Below, piece after piece: positions 1-11,100 of a DNA stretch of 64,000 nucleotides. The notes beneath the pieces are model-generated. The model was not told the origin of the DNA, searched no databases, and saw only the letters and a program-made list of their open reading frames with translations. Source of the stretch: Fusobacterium necrophorum subsp. necrophorum (GTDB taxonomy: Bacteria; Fusobacteriota; Fusobacteriia; Fusobacteriales; Fusobacteriaceae); NCBI RefSeq assembly GCF_004006635.1, contig NZ_CP034842.1, forward strand, positions 1,302,001 through 1,366,000, written 5' to 3'. Each line of letters begins with the position of its first letter. The stretch's first letter is position 1. The translations under genes and the position numbers were made by a program.

Positions 1-1
1 G

Positions 2-3000
2 ACGGGTAAAAAATCTGTCGGAATTATCAGTAAAAAATCAAAAGTTTCTAATAGTGGTAACAATCCAAGTGCTTCAAGTAATCCTAAAGGAATTCTTGTA
101 AAAGAAGCCTCTTCTGCCGGAATCTTAGCTACAGATCATTCGAAAGTTTCCAATGGAGGAGATATTGAGCTTGCTGCTACTTCTGTAACATCTGCTCAAG
201 AAGGACTTGTTGGGATTTCAGTGGATGAAAGTTCCACAGCGGAAAATACTGGAAACATTAATGTCAAATCTCAATACAGTACAGGAATTTCAAGTAAGGG
301 AGGAAAGGTTTCCAATCAAAAAAATATTCTTTTAGAGAAAACAAATTCCGTTGCTATTTCTGCAACAGATGCCGATGTAAATAATACAAATCCAGCTAGT
401 ATTGAAGTGAAAGAAAAAGAATCAGTTGGAATTTATGCGAAATTAACTAAATCTGAGAATAAAACCGTTCATAATACCGGAAAGATCCTTTTAAATACTT
501 TAGGAACGGGAATAGACGGGAAATCTGCTGCAATCTATGCTTTGTTGGATGGCAATGGAAGCGGAAAATTAACTACGAAAAATGAGGGAGAGATTACAGT
601 TGGACATGAAAAATCAGTTGGAATTTATGCAGCTAATAAATCCGGACAAGGAAAAGAGAAATCAGAAGCCATAAATAGTAAACAAATTTCCATTAGTGCA
701 AAAAATTCAGCTGGAATGATAGGAGAAAAATCAATCTTAAGAAATACTGCAACTGCTTCTGGAGAAGGGATTATCTTAACAGCAAACAGTACCGGAGGAA
801 TGATAGGAAAAGCCGAGTCTGAAGTTAAGAATGAAGGAATAATTGAAACGAAAACTGCTACTCCAGCTACTGCCTCTGAGGGATTGGTTGGAATTTCCTT
901 AGATAAATCCAAAGGAGAAAATACTGCAAGCGGAACAATAAATTTAGATACCAAATATTCTACAGGAATGTACGGGAAAAATTCTTCTGATGTATCTAAT
1001 AAGGGAAGTATCAAAGCGACAAAAGAGTATGCTATAGGAATGGCTGGAGATTCATCCACTCTTACGAATAGTCATGAAATTCTTTTGGAAGCAGCAGATT
1101 CTACAGGAATGTTTGGAAAAGACAATTCCACATTATTAAATGATATGAATGGAAAAATTACAGCTAAAAAAGAAAAATCAGTAGGTATGTTTTCCAAAAA
1201 TAATTCGACAGAGGCAATCAATAAAGGAAACATTAAAACGGAAGGCGAATCTTCTGCCGGGATGTTTGGAGAAAAAGGAAAATTAAAAAATACGAATGAA
1301 ATTCTAACAGAAAAAAAGACTTCTGCCGGAATGTATGCTAAGAATACGAATGCTGTTAATGAAAAAAATATTACAAGCAAAGGGGAATCCTCTGCTGGAA
1401 TTTTAGTAGAATTAAGTGACAACAATTCCAATATTACGGGAGAAAACACTTCAAATGGAGTTATCACAACGAAAGGAAAGACTTCTGCCGGTATGTTGGG
1501 AAAGGTAGCAAATGGAGCAGGAGGAAGTGCTAAAATATCTTTGCAAAATTCAAATAACATTTTTGTAAATTCTGAGAAGTCAGTTGGAATGATGGTAGAA
1601 AATAAAGAAGCAAATTTCCCAAAAGAAAATATTATTGCAAAAAATACTGGAATCATCACTTTAGCAAACAATAAGACAGAAAGCATTGGAATGTTTGCAG
1701 ATAAAGCAATAGGGGTCAATGAAAAAGAAATTCAGGTCAATGGAAAACAATCTATTGGAATGCTTGGAAAAAAGGAAGCAATGATTACAAATGAGGCAGC
1801 AGGAACAATCACTCTATCAGAAGAAAAAGGAATTGGAATGCTGGCAGAAGACAACAATACTGTTGCAACAAACAAAGGAAACATTCTTGCAAAGGGAAAA
1901 GAATCTTCTGGAATGTTGGCAAAGGCAAATGGAAAATCTGTTAACGAAAAAACAATTCAAGTCTCTGCAGAAAAAGGAGTTGGAATTTTTGTATCCGATA
2001 CGGGAATCGGAGAAAATAAAAATGGTGCAGAAATTCATGTAAAGAACAAAGAAGGAGTCGGAATTTTTGCTCTTAATAATTCTAAGACAGGTTCAGCAAT
2101 AAATTATGGAATCATTCGTTTGGGAGAAACAGGAGCAAGTTATGAATCTTTGATTGGAATGTTTGCAAAGGCGGAAAATAATAAAAAAGCTTCTGTAAAA
2201 AATGCAAGTGGAGCCAAGATTGTTGTTGATACCAAAAAGTCTGTAGGAATGTATGCAATCAATGAAGCTGTTTCTGTAGATGATGTGGAATTATCCAATG
2301 AAGGAAGCATTGAAGTCAATACAGAAGGTTCTGCCGGTATGTATGTTCCAAAGGCAAATATTTCTAAAGTGGGAACGATTATTTTATCCGAGGCTGCAAA
2401 TGGTTCTTCTGCTGTTTATGTATCAAAAGCCGGAAAAGTAACAACAGATGGAGCTAAGATTCAACTTGGAAAGAAAAATCAAAATCAAGTAGCCTATTAT
2501 GTAAATGGAAAGGACAGTGCTTTACAAGGGACAAAAATTGGTGACATTTCCGGTTATGGAGTTGGAGTATATTTACAAGGTAATTCTGCTATAGATGTTG
2601 CTTCTTTGACAGCAACAACACCGGAATTGGATTATACTTCTTCTCCAGAGAAAGGAAAAGGACTGATTGGTTTATTACTAAAAGGGGACACAAATATTTC
2701 TGCCTACAACAAAAAAATTGCAGTAGGAGATACTGTGGATGCTTCTGGATCAGAAAAAGCAAAATATGCCATTGGAATTTATGCAGATAAGCAAGGAACG
2801 GATACAAATCCATATAAGATTCCGACAACAATTCATGTAGGAGCAAAAGGAGTTGGAATTTTTGCAGATAAAGCAAGTGTAATTCAATACAATGGAAGTA
2901 TGACATTAGGAGATGGAACTACTGCGGGAACAGGATTTTTCATCAGTCAAAAGAGTGGAAGCCTAGGAGCAAGTAAGGTGACTTTAGGAAGTGGAAGTAT

Positions 3001-6000
3001 TACTTTAAATGGAAATGGAGGAGCTGTTGCTATTGTTTCTGAGGAAGGACATTTTGATGGAGGAAGTGCAACGATCAATTTAAATGGTTCCGGAGTCGGA
3101 GTTTATGGATTAAAAGGTTCTGTCATCAAAGTGGATAACTGGACGTTTAATAATAAAGGACATCAAGCGGAAGAAGTACGTCTAAAGGAAGGACAACTTG
3201 TTATTAATCCTACAAGTGGAGAAAAAACTTTAAAACCGAAAATGGTATTAAGTCATGTTATCAATGGAGAAACTTATCTGGAAAGTGGAAAAACAGTAAA
3301 AGCAGTGCAAGATTCTACATTAGCTGATCCAAATCCAAGAGAAAATATAGGATTGATGGCAGAAGGAGTTAAAAACTCCGCAACGCCTCCTACGGGAATC
3401 ACTTGGAAAGATGCTAATTTTGAAATTGAAAATTATGGAACAATTGATTTCTCCAATTCCAAAAAGTCTACAGCAATTTATGCCCAATCAGCTAGAGTTA
3501 AAAATGATGGAAGCATAAAAGTCGGAGAAAGTTCTACCGGAATTTATGCAAAATATGACCCTAGCAGTCCTGCACTTACAGGAATTACGAATAAGGTAGA
3601 AGTAGAGGCAACTACGAAATCTGTTATTGAATTGGGAAATGAATCTACCGGAATGTATTTTGTAGATGCAGAAAAAGTAACAAATTTAGGTGGAAGTATT
3701 ACTTCTGCTTCCAATGCTCTTAAGAATGTAGGTATTTATGTAAAAAATAAAGATAAAATTTTACATATGGACAATAAAGCAAATATTACTTTAGGAGATG
3801 GAGCTGTTGGACTTTTCAGTAGTGGAAAAGGAGAAAATGAAGCAGATAGAAATATTGTGAAAAATACTGGAAATATTACGGTAGGAAAGAAGATTACAGC
3901 TGGAGGTAAGATTTATCCTTCTGTAGCACTTTATGCTGAAAAAACAAATTTAGAAACAGATTCTAGTATAAAAGTAGGAGAAGATGGAATTGCTTTTTAC
4001 GGAAAAAGAGCGAAAATCACTGCAAAAGGTAGTGTAGATTTTAGTACCAAAGGAGTTTTAGCATACTTGGAAGATCATTCTGAATTTACTTCATATTTAG
4101 GAGATTTAAGCTCTACAGAAAATACAATGATTTACCTAAAGGATAGTAAAGCCAATCTTGCAGGGTCAGGAAGTAATGTAAATATGACAGTGGCAGACGG
4201 ATATACAGGAGCCTATATTGAAGGAAGTTCCAGCCTGAATGGAGTAAAAACCATTCAGTTAGGGAAAAATTCAAATGGACTTTTCTTAAAAAATGCTACT
4301 TTTACCTCAGAAGTTGAAGAAATTACAAGTGGTAAAGAGGGTGCAAAAGGAATTTTAGCTTTGGATTCTGACTTGACAAACAAAACAAAAATAAATTTAA
4401 GTGGAAATAATTCTATCGGAGTTTATTCCAATGCAACAGCTTTGAAAAATTTTGTCAATGAAGGAGAACTGACTTTGTCAGGAGAAAAAACGTTAGGAAT
4501 TTTCTTAAAAGGAGAACAAACTTTTGAAAATAAGGCTAATATTTATGTGAAAGATTCTGTTGATGTAACAAAACCAAGTATTGGAATCTTTACAAAAGAA
4601 GGAAAATCTTCGATTTCCCATAGCAATGGAAATATTGAAGTTGGCTCAAAATCCATTGGAATTTATTCTCTAGTCGAAGCTGATGTGGCTATGAATGGTG
4701 GAAAACTTCAGGTCAAAGACGAGGGAATTGGGATTTATAAACAAAATGGAAAAGTGATTTTAAAAGGAGAGATTGAAGTTGGAGCTCATGTTTCTCAAGT
4801 TGAGAATACAGAACCGGTAGCAGTATATGGAGTCAATGGAACAGAAATTCAAGAGGAAGCCTCTAAGATTGAGATAGGAAAGAAATCTTATGGATTTATT
4901 TTAAGTAATACCGATGACAATAAAATCAATACATTTATAAATACTAATACTGGAACTGTAAAAATGGCTGATGAAAGTACTTACTTATATTCTTCCGGAA
5001 AAGCTAAGATCACAAATAACAGAAATCTTTCTTCCAATGGAGCAAATCGTTTGATTAGTTTCTATATCAAAGAGAAAGGAGAGTTTACAAACAATGGAAT
5101 TATTGATTTTTCAAATGGAAAAGGAAATCTTGGAATCTATGCACCGGGTGGAAAAGCTACAAACAAAGGAACGATTCTTGTAGGGAAAACGGATGATATT
5201 GATCCTATTACAGGAAAAATTTACACCGATTTAAACAAAATTGTTTATGGAATTGGAATGGCTGCTGATAATACAGGAAAAATTTCCAATGAAGGTGAAA
5301 TTCGAGTTTCTGAAAATAAATCTATTGGAATGTATGGTTCTGGTCTTGGAACTATAGTCGAAAATACAGAAAGTGGAAAAATTTACCTAGATGGAAGTAA
5401 GGCAACAGATAGCAATAAGATTGAAAGTATGACAGGAGTTTATGTTGACAATGGAGCTACTTTTACAAACAAAGGACTGATTACGACAATAGATTCTTAT
5501 GCAGGACGAGATGAAAAAGTCAATGAAAATGTAAACGGTTTGGTAGGAGTTGCCGTAATGAACGGATCTACCTTAATAAATGAAGCAGGTGGAAAAATTT
5601 TAATTGATGCGGGCAACAGTTATGGAGTTATCATTCGTGGTAAGAGAGATGCTTCTGGAAATGTTGAAAGATATGCGGTTATCAAAAACTATGGTGAAAT
5701 TAAAGTACGAGGAAAAGGAACTTGGGGAATCAGTTGGAGGGATGTAAAACCGGAAGAAATAGCGGCTTTGGAAGCTCAAATTAACAAAAAAATTACCTCT
5801 GATCCACCAAATCAAGAAATAAGACAAGCAGCAGGAACGGATAAGGAATTGGAAGGAATTAAAATTACTGTTGTAAATGGAAAGCCGATTTTCTCAAGAA
5901 ATGGTATTGAAATTCCTGAAGCAGAAGTGGAACAAATTGGAAAATTGATTGGAAAAGAATCCAATCTTGGTTTATCTGACATTGGCTTCTATGTAGATAC

Positions 6001-7378
6001 TCTTGGAAAAACAAAGCCGATCGATTTGGACGGGGGAACACCTCCTATTGATAGCCAATTAATCATTGGAACCGAATATTCTGAAATGACCAATGCAAAA
6101 CAATGGCATGTAAAGGAAGGAGTCATCAAACCATTTTTAGAACAAATTCAAGGACGAAATTTCAAATTGAAATCCTTGGCAGGGTCTTTAACTTGGATGG
6201 CAACACCAATTTTAAATGCAAATGAAGAAATCACAGGAATAGCAATGGCAAAAATTCCTTATACTTCCTTTGTAAAACAAACAGATAATGCCTATAATTT
6301 CACAGATGGTCTGGAGCAACGATATGACATGAATGAATTAAATTCTCCTGAAAAAAGAATATTCAATTTGTTAAATGGTATCGGAAAGAATGAAGAAGTT
6401 CTTTTGACACAAGCTTATGATGAAATGATGGGGCATCAATATGCAAATGTACAACAAAGAATCCAAGTAACAGGAAATATTTTAGACAATGAGTTTAAAT
6501 ATTTAAAGCGTGAATGGAGTAATCCTTCCAAGGATTCCAATAAGATAAAAGTCTTTGGAACAAGAGGAGAATATAATACCGGCACTGCCAGTGTTATAGA
6601 TTATAAAAATCATGCAGAAGGGGTAGCATATTTACATGAAAAGGAAACATTCCAACTTGGAAATAGCACCGGATGGTATACAGGATTTATCCATAATCAA
6701 TTCAAATTTAAAGACATTGGAAAGTCCAGAGAAGAAATGTATCAAACAAAGTTAGGAATGTTTAAATCTATGGCGTTTGATCATAATAATAGCTTACATT
6801 GGACTATTTCCGGAGAAATGTTCTTAGGAAGAAGCCAAATGAATAGACGATATTTGGTAGTAGATGAAATTTTCCATGCGAAATCAAAATATTGGAGTTA
6901 TGGATTTGCAATAAACAATGAAGTAAGTAAATCATTTAGAACAGGGGAATCTACTTTCATAAAACCTTACGGGGAATTGAAACTGGAATATGGAAGATTC
7001 CAAAAAATTAAAGAAAAAGATGGTGAAATTCGTTTAGAAGTAAAAGAAAATGATTACTATTCTGTAAAACCAAAAATAGGTGTAGAAGCCGGATATCTTC
7101 ATCAATTTGGAAATGGAATTTCTTTCAAAACTAGTTTCGGTGTATCCTATGAAAATGAATTAGGTCAAGTGGCAGATACTAAAAATAAAGCAAGAGTAGC
7201 TTACACGAATGCTGATTATTTTGCTCTTCCTGGAGAAAAAGAAGATCGAAGAGGAAATCTAAGAACAGATTTGAATTTGGGCTTGAATAATGAAGCTTAT
7301 GGAGTGACAGCAAACATTGGCTATGATACCAAAGGAAATAAGGTTCGAGGAGGGCTTGGTGTAAGAGTTATTTTCTAA
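2..7378 (+). CDS. Giant autotransporter adhesin, 5' end outside window
   Basis: The frame is open from base 2 to the TAA at 7376, giving 2458 residues, so the visible ATG at 221 is internal and the true start lies upstream. Most of the protein is a repetitive passenger with a recurring N-x-G-x-I strand and an S-x-G-(I/M) turn every 15-25 residues, as expected for a surface-exposed beta-helix. From about residue 2090 (YNFTDGLEQRYD) there is a C-terminal autotransporter barrel with DEMMGHQYANVQQRI, GWYTGFI and a terminal GLGVRVIF, an aromatic-ended outer-membrane signature. The passenger and barrel are collinear with the 15622-26988 gene, its closest paralogue here. The family is surface-exposed and many members are adhesins; the ligand cannot be told. 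The passenger shows no cysteines that I can see. Confidence 0.93.
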   Translation, partial: TGKKSVGIISKKSKVSNSGNNPSASSNPKGILVKEASSAGILATDHSKVSNGGDIELAATSVTSAQEGLVGISVDESSTAENTGNINVKSQYSTGISSKGGKVSNQKNILLEKTNSVAISATDADVNNTNPASIEVKEKESVGIYAKLTKSENKTVHNTGKILLNTLGTGIDGKSAAIYALLDGNGSGKLTTKNEGEITVGHEKSVGIYAANKSGQGKEKSEAINSKQISISAKNSAGMIGEKSILRNTATASGEGIILTANSTGGMIGKAESEVKNEGIIETKTATPATASEGLVGISLDKSKGENTASGTINLDTKYSTGMYGKNSSDVSNKGSIKATKEYAIGMAGDSSTLTNSHEILLEAADSTGMFGKDNSTLLNDMNGKITAKKEKSVGMFSKNNSTEAINKGNIKTEGESSAGMFGEKGKLKNTNEILTEKKTSAGMYAKNTNAVNEKNITSKGESSAGILVELSDNNSNITGENTSNGVITTKGKTSAGMLGKVANGAGGSAKISLQNSNNIFVNSEKSVGMMVENKEANFPKENIIAKNTGIITLANNKTESIGMFADKAIGVNEKEIQVNGKQSIGMLGKKEAMITNEAAGTITLSEEKGIGMLAEDNNTVATNKGNILAKGKESSGMLAKANGKSVNEKTIQVSAEKGVGIFVSDTGIGENKNGAEIHVKNKEGVGIFALNNSKTGSAINYGIIRLGETGASYESLIGMFAKAENNKKASVKNASGAKIVVDTKKSVGMYAINEAVSVDDVELSNEGSIEVNTEGSAGMYVPKANISKVGTIILSEAANGSSAVYVSKAGKVTTDGAKIQLGKKNQNQVAYYVNGKDSALQGTKIGDISGYGVGVYLQGNSAIDVASLTATTPELDYTSSPEKGKGLIGLLLKGDTNISAYNKKIAVGDTVDASGSEKAKYAIGIYADKQGTDTNPYKIPTTIHVGAKGVGIFADKASVIQYNGSMTLGDGTTAGTGFFISQKSGSLGASKVTLGSGSITLNGNGGAVAIVSEEGHFDGGSATINLNGSGVGVYGLKGSVIKVDNWTFNNKGHQAEEVRLKEGQLVINPTSGEKTLKPKMVLSHVINGETYLESGKTVKAVQDSTLADPNPRENIGLMAEGVKNSATPPTGITWKDANFEIENYGTIDFSNSKKSTAIYAQSARVKNDGSIKVGESSTGIYAKYDPSSPALTGITNKVEVEATTKSVIELGNESTGMYFVDAEKVTNLGGSITSASNALKNVGIYVKNKDKILHMDNKANITLGDGAVGLFSSGKGENEADRNIVKNTGNITVGKKITAGGKIYPSVALYAEKTNLETDSSIKVGEDGIAFYGKRAKITAKGSVDFSTKGVLAYLEDHSEFTSYLGDLSSTENTMIYLKDSKANLAGSGSNVNMTVADGYTGAYIEGSSSLNGVKTIQLGKNSNGLFLKNATFTSEVEEITSGKEGAKGILALDSDLTNKTKINLSGNNSIGVYSNATALKNFVNEGELTLSGEKTLGIFLKGEQTFENKANIYVKDSVDVTKPSIGIFTKEGKSSISHSNGNIEVGSKSIGIYSLVEADVAMNGGKLQVKDEGIGIYKQNGKVILKGEIEVGAHVSQVENTEPVAVYGVNGTEIQEEASKIEIGKKSYGFILSNTDDNKINTFINTNTGTVKMADESTYLYSSGKAKITNNRNLSSNGANRLISFYIKEKGEFTNNGIIDFSNGKGNLGIYAPGGKATNKGTILVGKTDDIDPITGKIYTDLNKIVYGIGMAADNTGKISNEGEIRVSENKSIGMYGSGLGTIVENTESGKIYLDGSKATDSNKIESMTGVYVDNGATFTNKGLITTIDSYAGRDEKVNENVNGLVGVAVMNGSTLINEAGGKILIDAGNSYGVIIRGKRDASGNVERYAVIKNYGEIKVRGKGTWGISWRDVKPEEIAALEAQINKKITSDPPNQEIRQAAGTDKELEGIKITVVNGKPIFSRNGIEIPEAEVEQIGKLIGKESNLGLSDIGFYVDTLGKTKPIDLDGGTPPIDSQLIIGTEYSEMTNAKQWHVKEGVIKPFLEQIQGRNFKLKSLAGSLTWMATPILNANEEITGIAMAKIPYTSFVKQTDNAYNFTDGLEQRYDMNELNSPEKRIFNLLNGIGKNEEVLLTQAYDEMMGHQYANVQQRIQVTGNILDNEFKYLKREWSNPSKDSNKIKVFGTRGEYNTGTASVIDYKNHAEGVAYLHEKETFQLGNSTGWYTGFIHNQFKFKDIGKSREEMYQTKLGMFKSMAFDHNNSLHWTISGEMFLGRSQMNRRYLVVDEIFHAKSKYWSYGFAINNEVSKSFRTGESTFIKPYGELKLEYGRFQKIKEKDGEIRLEVKENDYYSVKPKIGVEAGYLHQFGNGISFKTSFGVSYENELGQVADTKNKARVAYTNADYFALPGEKEDRRGNLRTDLNLGLNNEAYGVTANIGYDTKGNKVRGGLGVRVIF

Positions 7379-7399
7379 AGAATTCCTATTCTTTCTTTT

Positions 7400-7426
7400 G
7401 ATTCTTTGTCAAATCGTGTTGGTGAA
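7400..7426. repeat. 3' flank motif shared by autotransporter genes
   Basis: Just after the first autotransporter stop codon there is a block reading ATTCTTTGTCAAATCG followed by TGTTGGTGAA. A near copy, with TTCTTTATCAAATCG and TTTGGTGAA, lies at 51529-51553, directly after the stop of the decayed autotransporter relic. The match places both 3' ends in the same family. I see no function for it beyond being a flank carried along with the genes. Confidence 0.6.
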
Positions 7427-7455
7427 AAAAACAAAATAATAAATTGCTATGTAAG

Positions 7456-7486
7456 GGGAGAAATCTTTTAGACTTCTCCCTCTTTT
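7456..7486 (+). terminator. Rho-independent terminator after first autotransporter
   Basis: An 11-base stem, GGGAGAAATCT pairing with AGACTTCTCCC with one A-C mismatch and a three-base TTT loop, is followed by TCTTTT. It lies 77 bases past the stop of the first autotransporter and should end its transcript. Confidence 0.75.
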
Positions 7487-7496
7487 ATATACTGTT

Positions 7497-7690
7497 AGGG
7501 CTTCTTCTGTGCGAGTTTTGAAAACTTTTGTAAGCATTGGAATTTTTTCAATAAGAAACTTACAATTTCTCCTGAAGAAATGTACTGCTAAAAAAAAATC
7601 GTCATAGTAACGCTTTTCCGATAGAGAGCTAGTTGATTTTTGAAAGCCGAGCTTGCATCTCCGAAGCTCGTATTTTGTTATCTTATTCAT
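7497..7690. other. Structured intergenic segment with doubtful 93-codon minus-strand ORF
   Basis: This part of the 722-base gap is less AT-rich than its surroundings and contains nested inverted repeats. TTGTAAG (7528-7534) pairs with CTTACAA (7559-7565), TTTCT with AGAAA (7566-7580), and CGAGCTT with AAGCTCG (7648-7670). A minus-strand frame from ATG 7690 to a stop at 7409 would encode 93 basic, aromatic-rich residues. It has no Shine-Dalgarno sequence, and its 3' end runs through the terminator of the first autotransporter, so I doubt it is a gene. It may be a dispersed repeat or a structured RNA. The rest of the gap (7691-8100) is plain AT-rich leader with the promoter listed separately. 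Confidence 0.35.
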
Positions 7691-7901
7691 TTGTATATGG
7701 TTTTATTTAATAACAAAAATTACTATAAGTATATTTAAAATATTGATAAAAATTAGAAAAAATTAATAAAAAATAACGAAAGTAATTTTTAATATTTTCT
7801 TTATTTGCAATTATATTTATTGAATATTAGTAATGATAAATAGAAAGGAAAAATAAATAGATTAGAATCAAATAAAATTTATTCAAAAAATAAATCTACT
7901 G

Positions 7902-7910
7902 TGATATAAT
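7902..7910 (+). promoter_or_regulatory. Extended -10 promoter of second autotransporter
   Basis: TGATATAAT is a perfect extended -10 (TGnTATAAT). TTCAAA lies 17 bases upstream of the hexamer as a weak -35. The same TGTGATATAATAAAAA block precedes the autotransporters starting at 15622, 51889 and 59478. The leader here is long, about 190 bases to the ATG at 8101. Confidence 0.7.
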
Positions 7911-8100
7911 AAAAAAAATAATGTTATATTATATAGTTTTGAGGATAGTATAAAAAAACAGTAATAATTTAATAGTATCAACTGTGGTAAAGAATATTTT
8001 TAACTATCCCAAACTAATTCTTCAAGAAAGACAAAATTTATTACAGACATTAAAGAGAAGAAATAATATAAAAAGACAATACAATCAATGAGGGGGAGTT

Positions 8101-11100
8101 ATGATTAGGAATCAGTTAAAGGAAGTGGAAAAGAATCTACGGTATATCGCGAAAAGAGATAAAAGTATAAGCTTTTCCATAGGTTTGGCATTGCTATATT
8201 TAATGTTGGGAATGAATGCATTTTCAGAAGAAATAGAAAAGATGGAAGCAGAGAAAAAGACATTCTTGGCAAGCAGACAGGAGATTGGAACATCTACGGA
8301 TACATTGAGCGAAACGCTAAAACGAATCAAAGAAGAAAATGATAAAAAATTAAAAGGCACTCAATTAGAATTAGTCCAATTGATGGAACAAGGAGACCAA
8401 GTAGTCAAATCACCATGGTCATCTTGGCAGTTCGGAATAAATTATGTATATGCAAATGGAGGAAGGCATTTTAAAGGGAGAGGAGATAAAAATAAGAAAT
8501 ATCCTTATGAAGGGATTTTTACAAGAAGTAAGAGTATTTTTGGAAGAACAGCCTCTCCACAAACACCAGAACAAGAAGAAGTCTTAAAAGAACTATTAGT
8601 AGAATTAGGAGAATGGAGAAATGGAGATCCTAAATCTGCAATAAATAATAATAGAAATGGGGAAACAGAAAAATATGGTTTGTTAACTAGAAAAAGAGTA
8701 GAAGAAAAACCTTTTGGAATTCAAATAAGTGCCTCAATTAGACCAAAAGCAATAGATAAAAAAGCGCCTGATGTTCATGTTGGTGAAATTAGTATTAATC
8801 CACCAACACCAGGAGCAATACCAACACCACCGCAAGGACCGGCTGCTCCCAAAATTAAGATACCTTCATTTGCACCGGTGGCACCTAAAATAGATCCCCC
8901 TGATTTACCAGTACCACCTACTTTTGCAATAGTTTTAGGGGCAGATTGTAATGAAGGTTGTATTAGTGATCATATTACACCTAGACAAACTACAAAAGAT
9001 GGATTTTTGGATTCAACTGATAATAAAAGTCAACAAAATATAAAGACCTTTCTGCATTATACATGGAGAAATAATAGATTAGCGGAAAAATCTTATGCTT
9101 TTAAAATGTATAAGGAAACAGATACCAAAAATTTACCTGCTCCAGATAAAGGAGATTCCAATACTTATAATTTTAATTCTTATAATTTTGGGAATGAATT
9201 TCCAAATCTTGTTGTTAACTCAGAAGGAACTGATAAAAATCATCAATATTTTTTTATTGGAGGTTCTAGATTTTGGGAAATAGATAATCATGGAGAAACA
9301 GATACTTTTGAAATAAGCAGTGGAAAAACTGTAAATCTTGGAGGAATACTTACTTTGGGATTAGTTTCTCAAGAAAATGGAGCAACACTTTTAAATAGTG
9401 GTACTATAACAGATAAAACAGAGAAAGATGATGGTTATATAAAAAATATGAAATACGATACTTCTGGAGAAGGAGTTGGAAAATACTTAACAATTAATGG
9501 TCCAACTGAAACTTATCAAATAAAAAGAAGCACAGATGGCTATGTCGGATATAAAGTAGGTATAGCACAAGTCGAAGAAAATAGTAGAAAAGGTTGGGGA
9601 GGAAGTTTAAAAATTGAAAGTCAGCAATTACAAAATGCAGGGATCATTGACTTTAGAGGAGAAAGATCTATTGGAATGTATATTTATCTTCCTAAACAAG
9701 CTGGTGATAGTAATTATGATCGTATGGTAACATATGCTAAAATGCTAAATTTACAAGGTGGAAATATATTACTAAGTGGGGCAGAAAGTTATGGAATGAA
9801 ATTGGCTGCTCATTCTGATTCAAAAGCAGAAATGAAAAATACAGGAACAATAACACTGAGAAGAAACCCTGAGGGTAAGGACAAAGCAGATAACTCAGCA
9901 GCTATGGCATTAATGGTAGATAAATCTGTTAAAAATAAAGTAAGTCTTGATAAGGGAAAAGCTATAAATGAAGGTATTATAAATATAACAGATAATGTTT
10001 CAAATTCTCTTGGAATGTATGTAAATATTGATTCTGATATGACAAATAAAGGAGACATAAATGTTTCAGCAAATGCTGAGAAAGATGCTAGTGGAAAATA
10101 TAAATTGAATGTAGCTATGAGAGCTGATCAGGTTGAGGATCAATATGCGACTACTTCAGAAAAAAAGACTACTGTTATTAATGAAAAAAATATTACTCTT
10201 TCTGGAAATGGTGCAGTAGGAATGTTAGCTAATGGTGGTGAAAGAGCACAGGCAGAGAATAAGGGAGTCGATGCTAAAATTGAAATCACAGGAAAAGATA
10301 ATTATGGAATGTTAGCTACTAAAGGCGGACTTGTACATAACTCGAAAAATATTAATTTAATGCCTAATTCTAACAATTCTATCGGAATTGCCTCTTTGGA
10401 AAATTCAAAAGCTAAGAACGATGGAACGATAAATGTCAACAGTGAAAATGCAACAGGAGTATACAATGTAGGGAATTTTACGATGGGAGATAGCAATGCT
10501 TCTGTTACAGTAGATGGCAAACAATCCATAGGAATTTATGCAAAGGGAAGCTCAGGAGTAGAAACAAATTTATCGGGAGGAACAATAACTGCTAAAAATG
10601 GTGCAGTAGGATTATATTCCGATCAATCGAATATTAAGTTAAATAACAGTGGTAATAAACTTAAATTAATAGCAGAGGATGGGGGATTACTTTTTTATAA
10701 TTATGAATCGGCAAATCCTACACAAGATACAGGAAAGTTTTCTTTAGAATCGGGTAATATCGTAGCTACAGTGAAAAAAGGTGGAACAGGGTTTTACTTA
10801 AAAAATGCAACAATAACCGAACAAGGAGGAATAACAGGAGTTCCTGAATTTTTAAATAAAATGTTTTCGGGAAGTTCTAGTACTAGCAATAAAATTAAAG
10901 TAGAATTAGATGATGGCGGAACTTTCTTGATTTTACATAAACCACAAGGTGGAAATATGAATTTGAGTAGTGTAGGAGCCTCTTCGTTGACGACTGCACT
11001 AGGAGATAAAGTTACTTTAGCTCAATCTGCTACAGGAACAGGGAAATATAAAGTGTATTCCGTTTACCGTGGAGGATTAAGCATTAATCAAGATGTAAAT

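Noticed and set aside
2..7378. CRISPR-like regular repeats in the autotransporter genes
   Set aside because: The repetition is at protein level with variable spacing and sequence; there are no identical repeats with unique spacers.
7409..7690. 93-codon minus-strand ORF as a real gene
   Set aside because: No Shine-Dalgarno, overlap with the terminator of gene one, and coincidence with inverted repeats. It is kept only as part of a structured segment.
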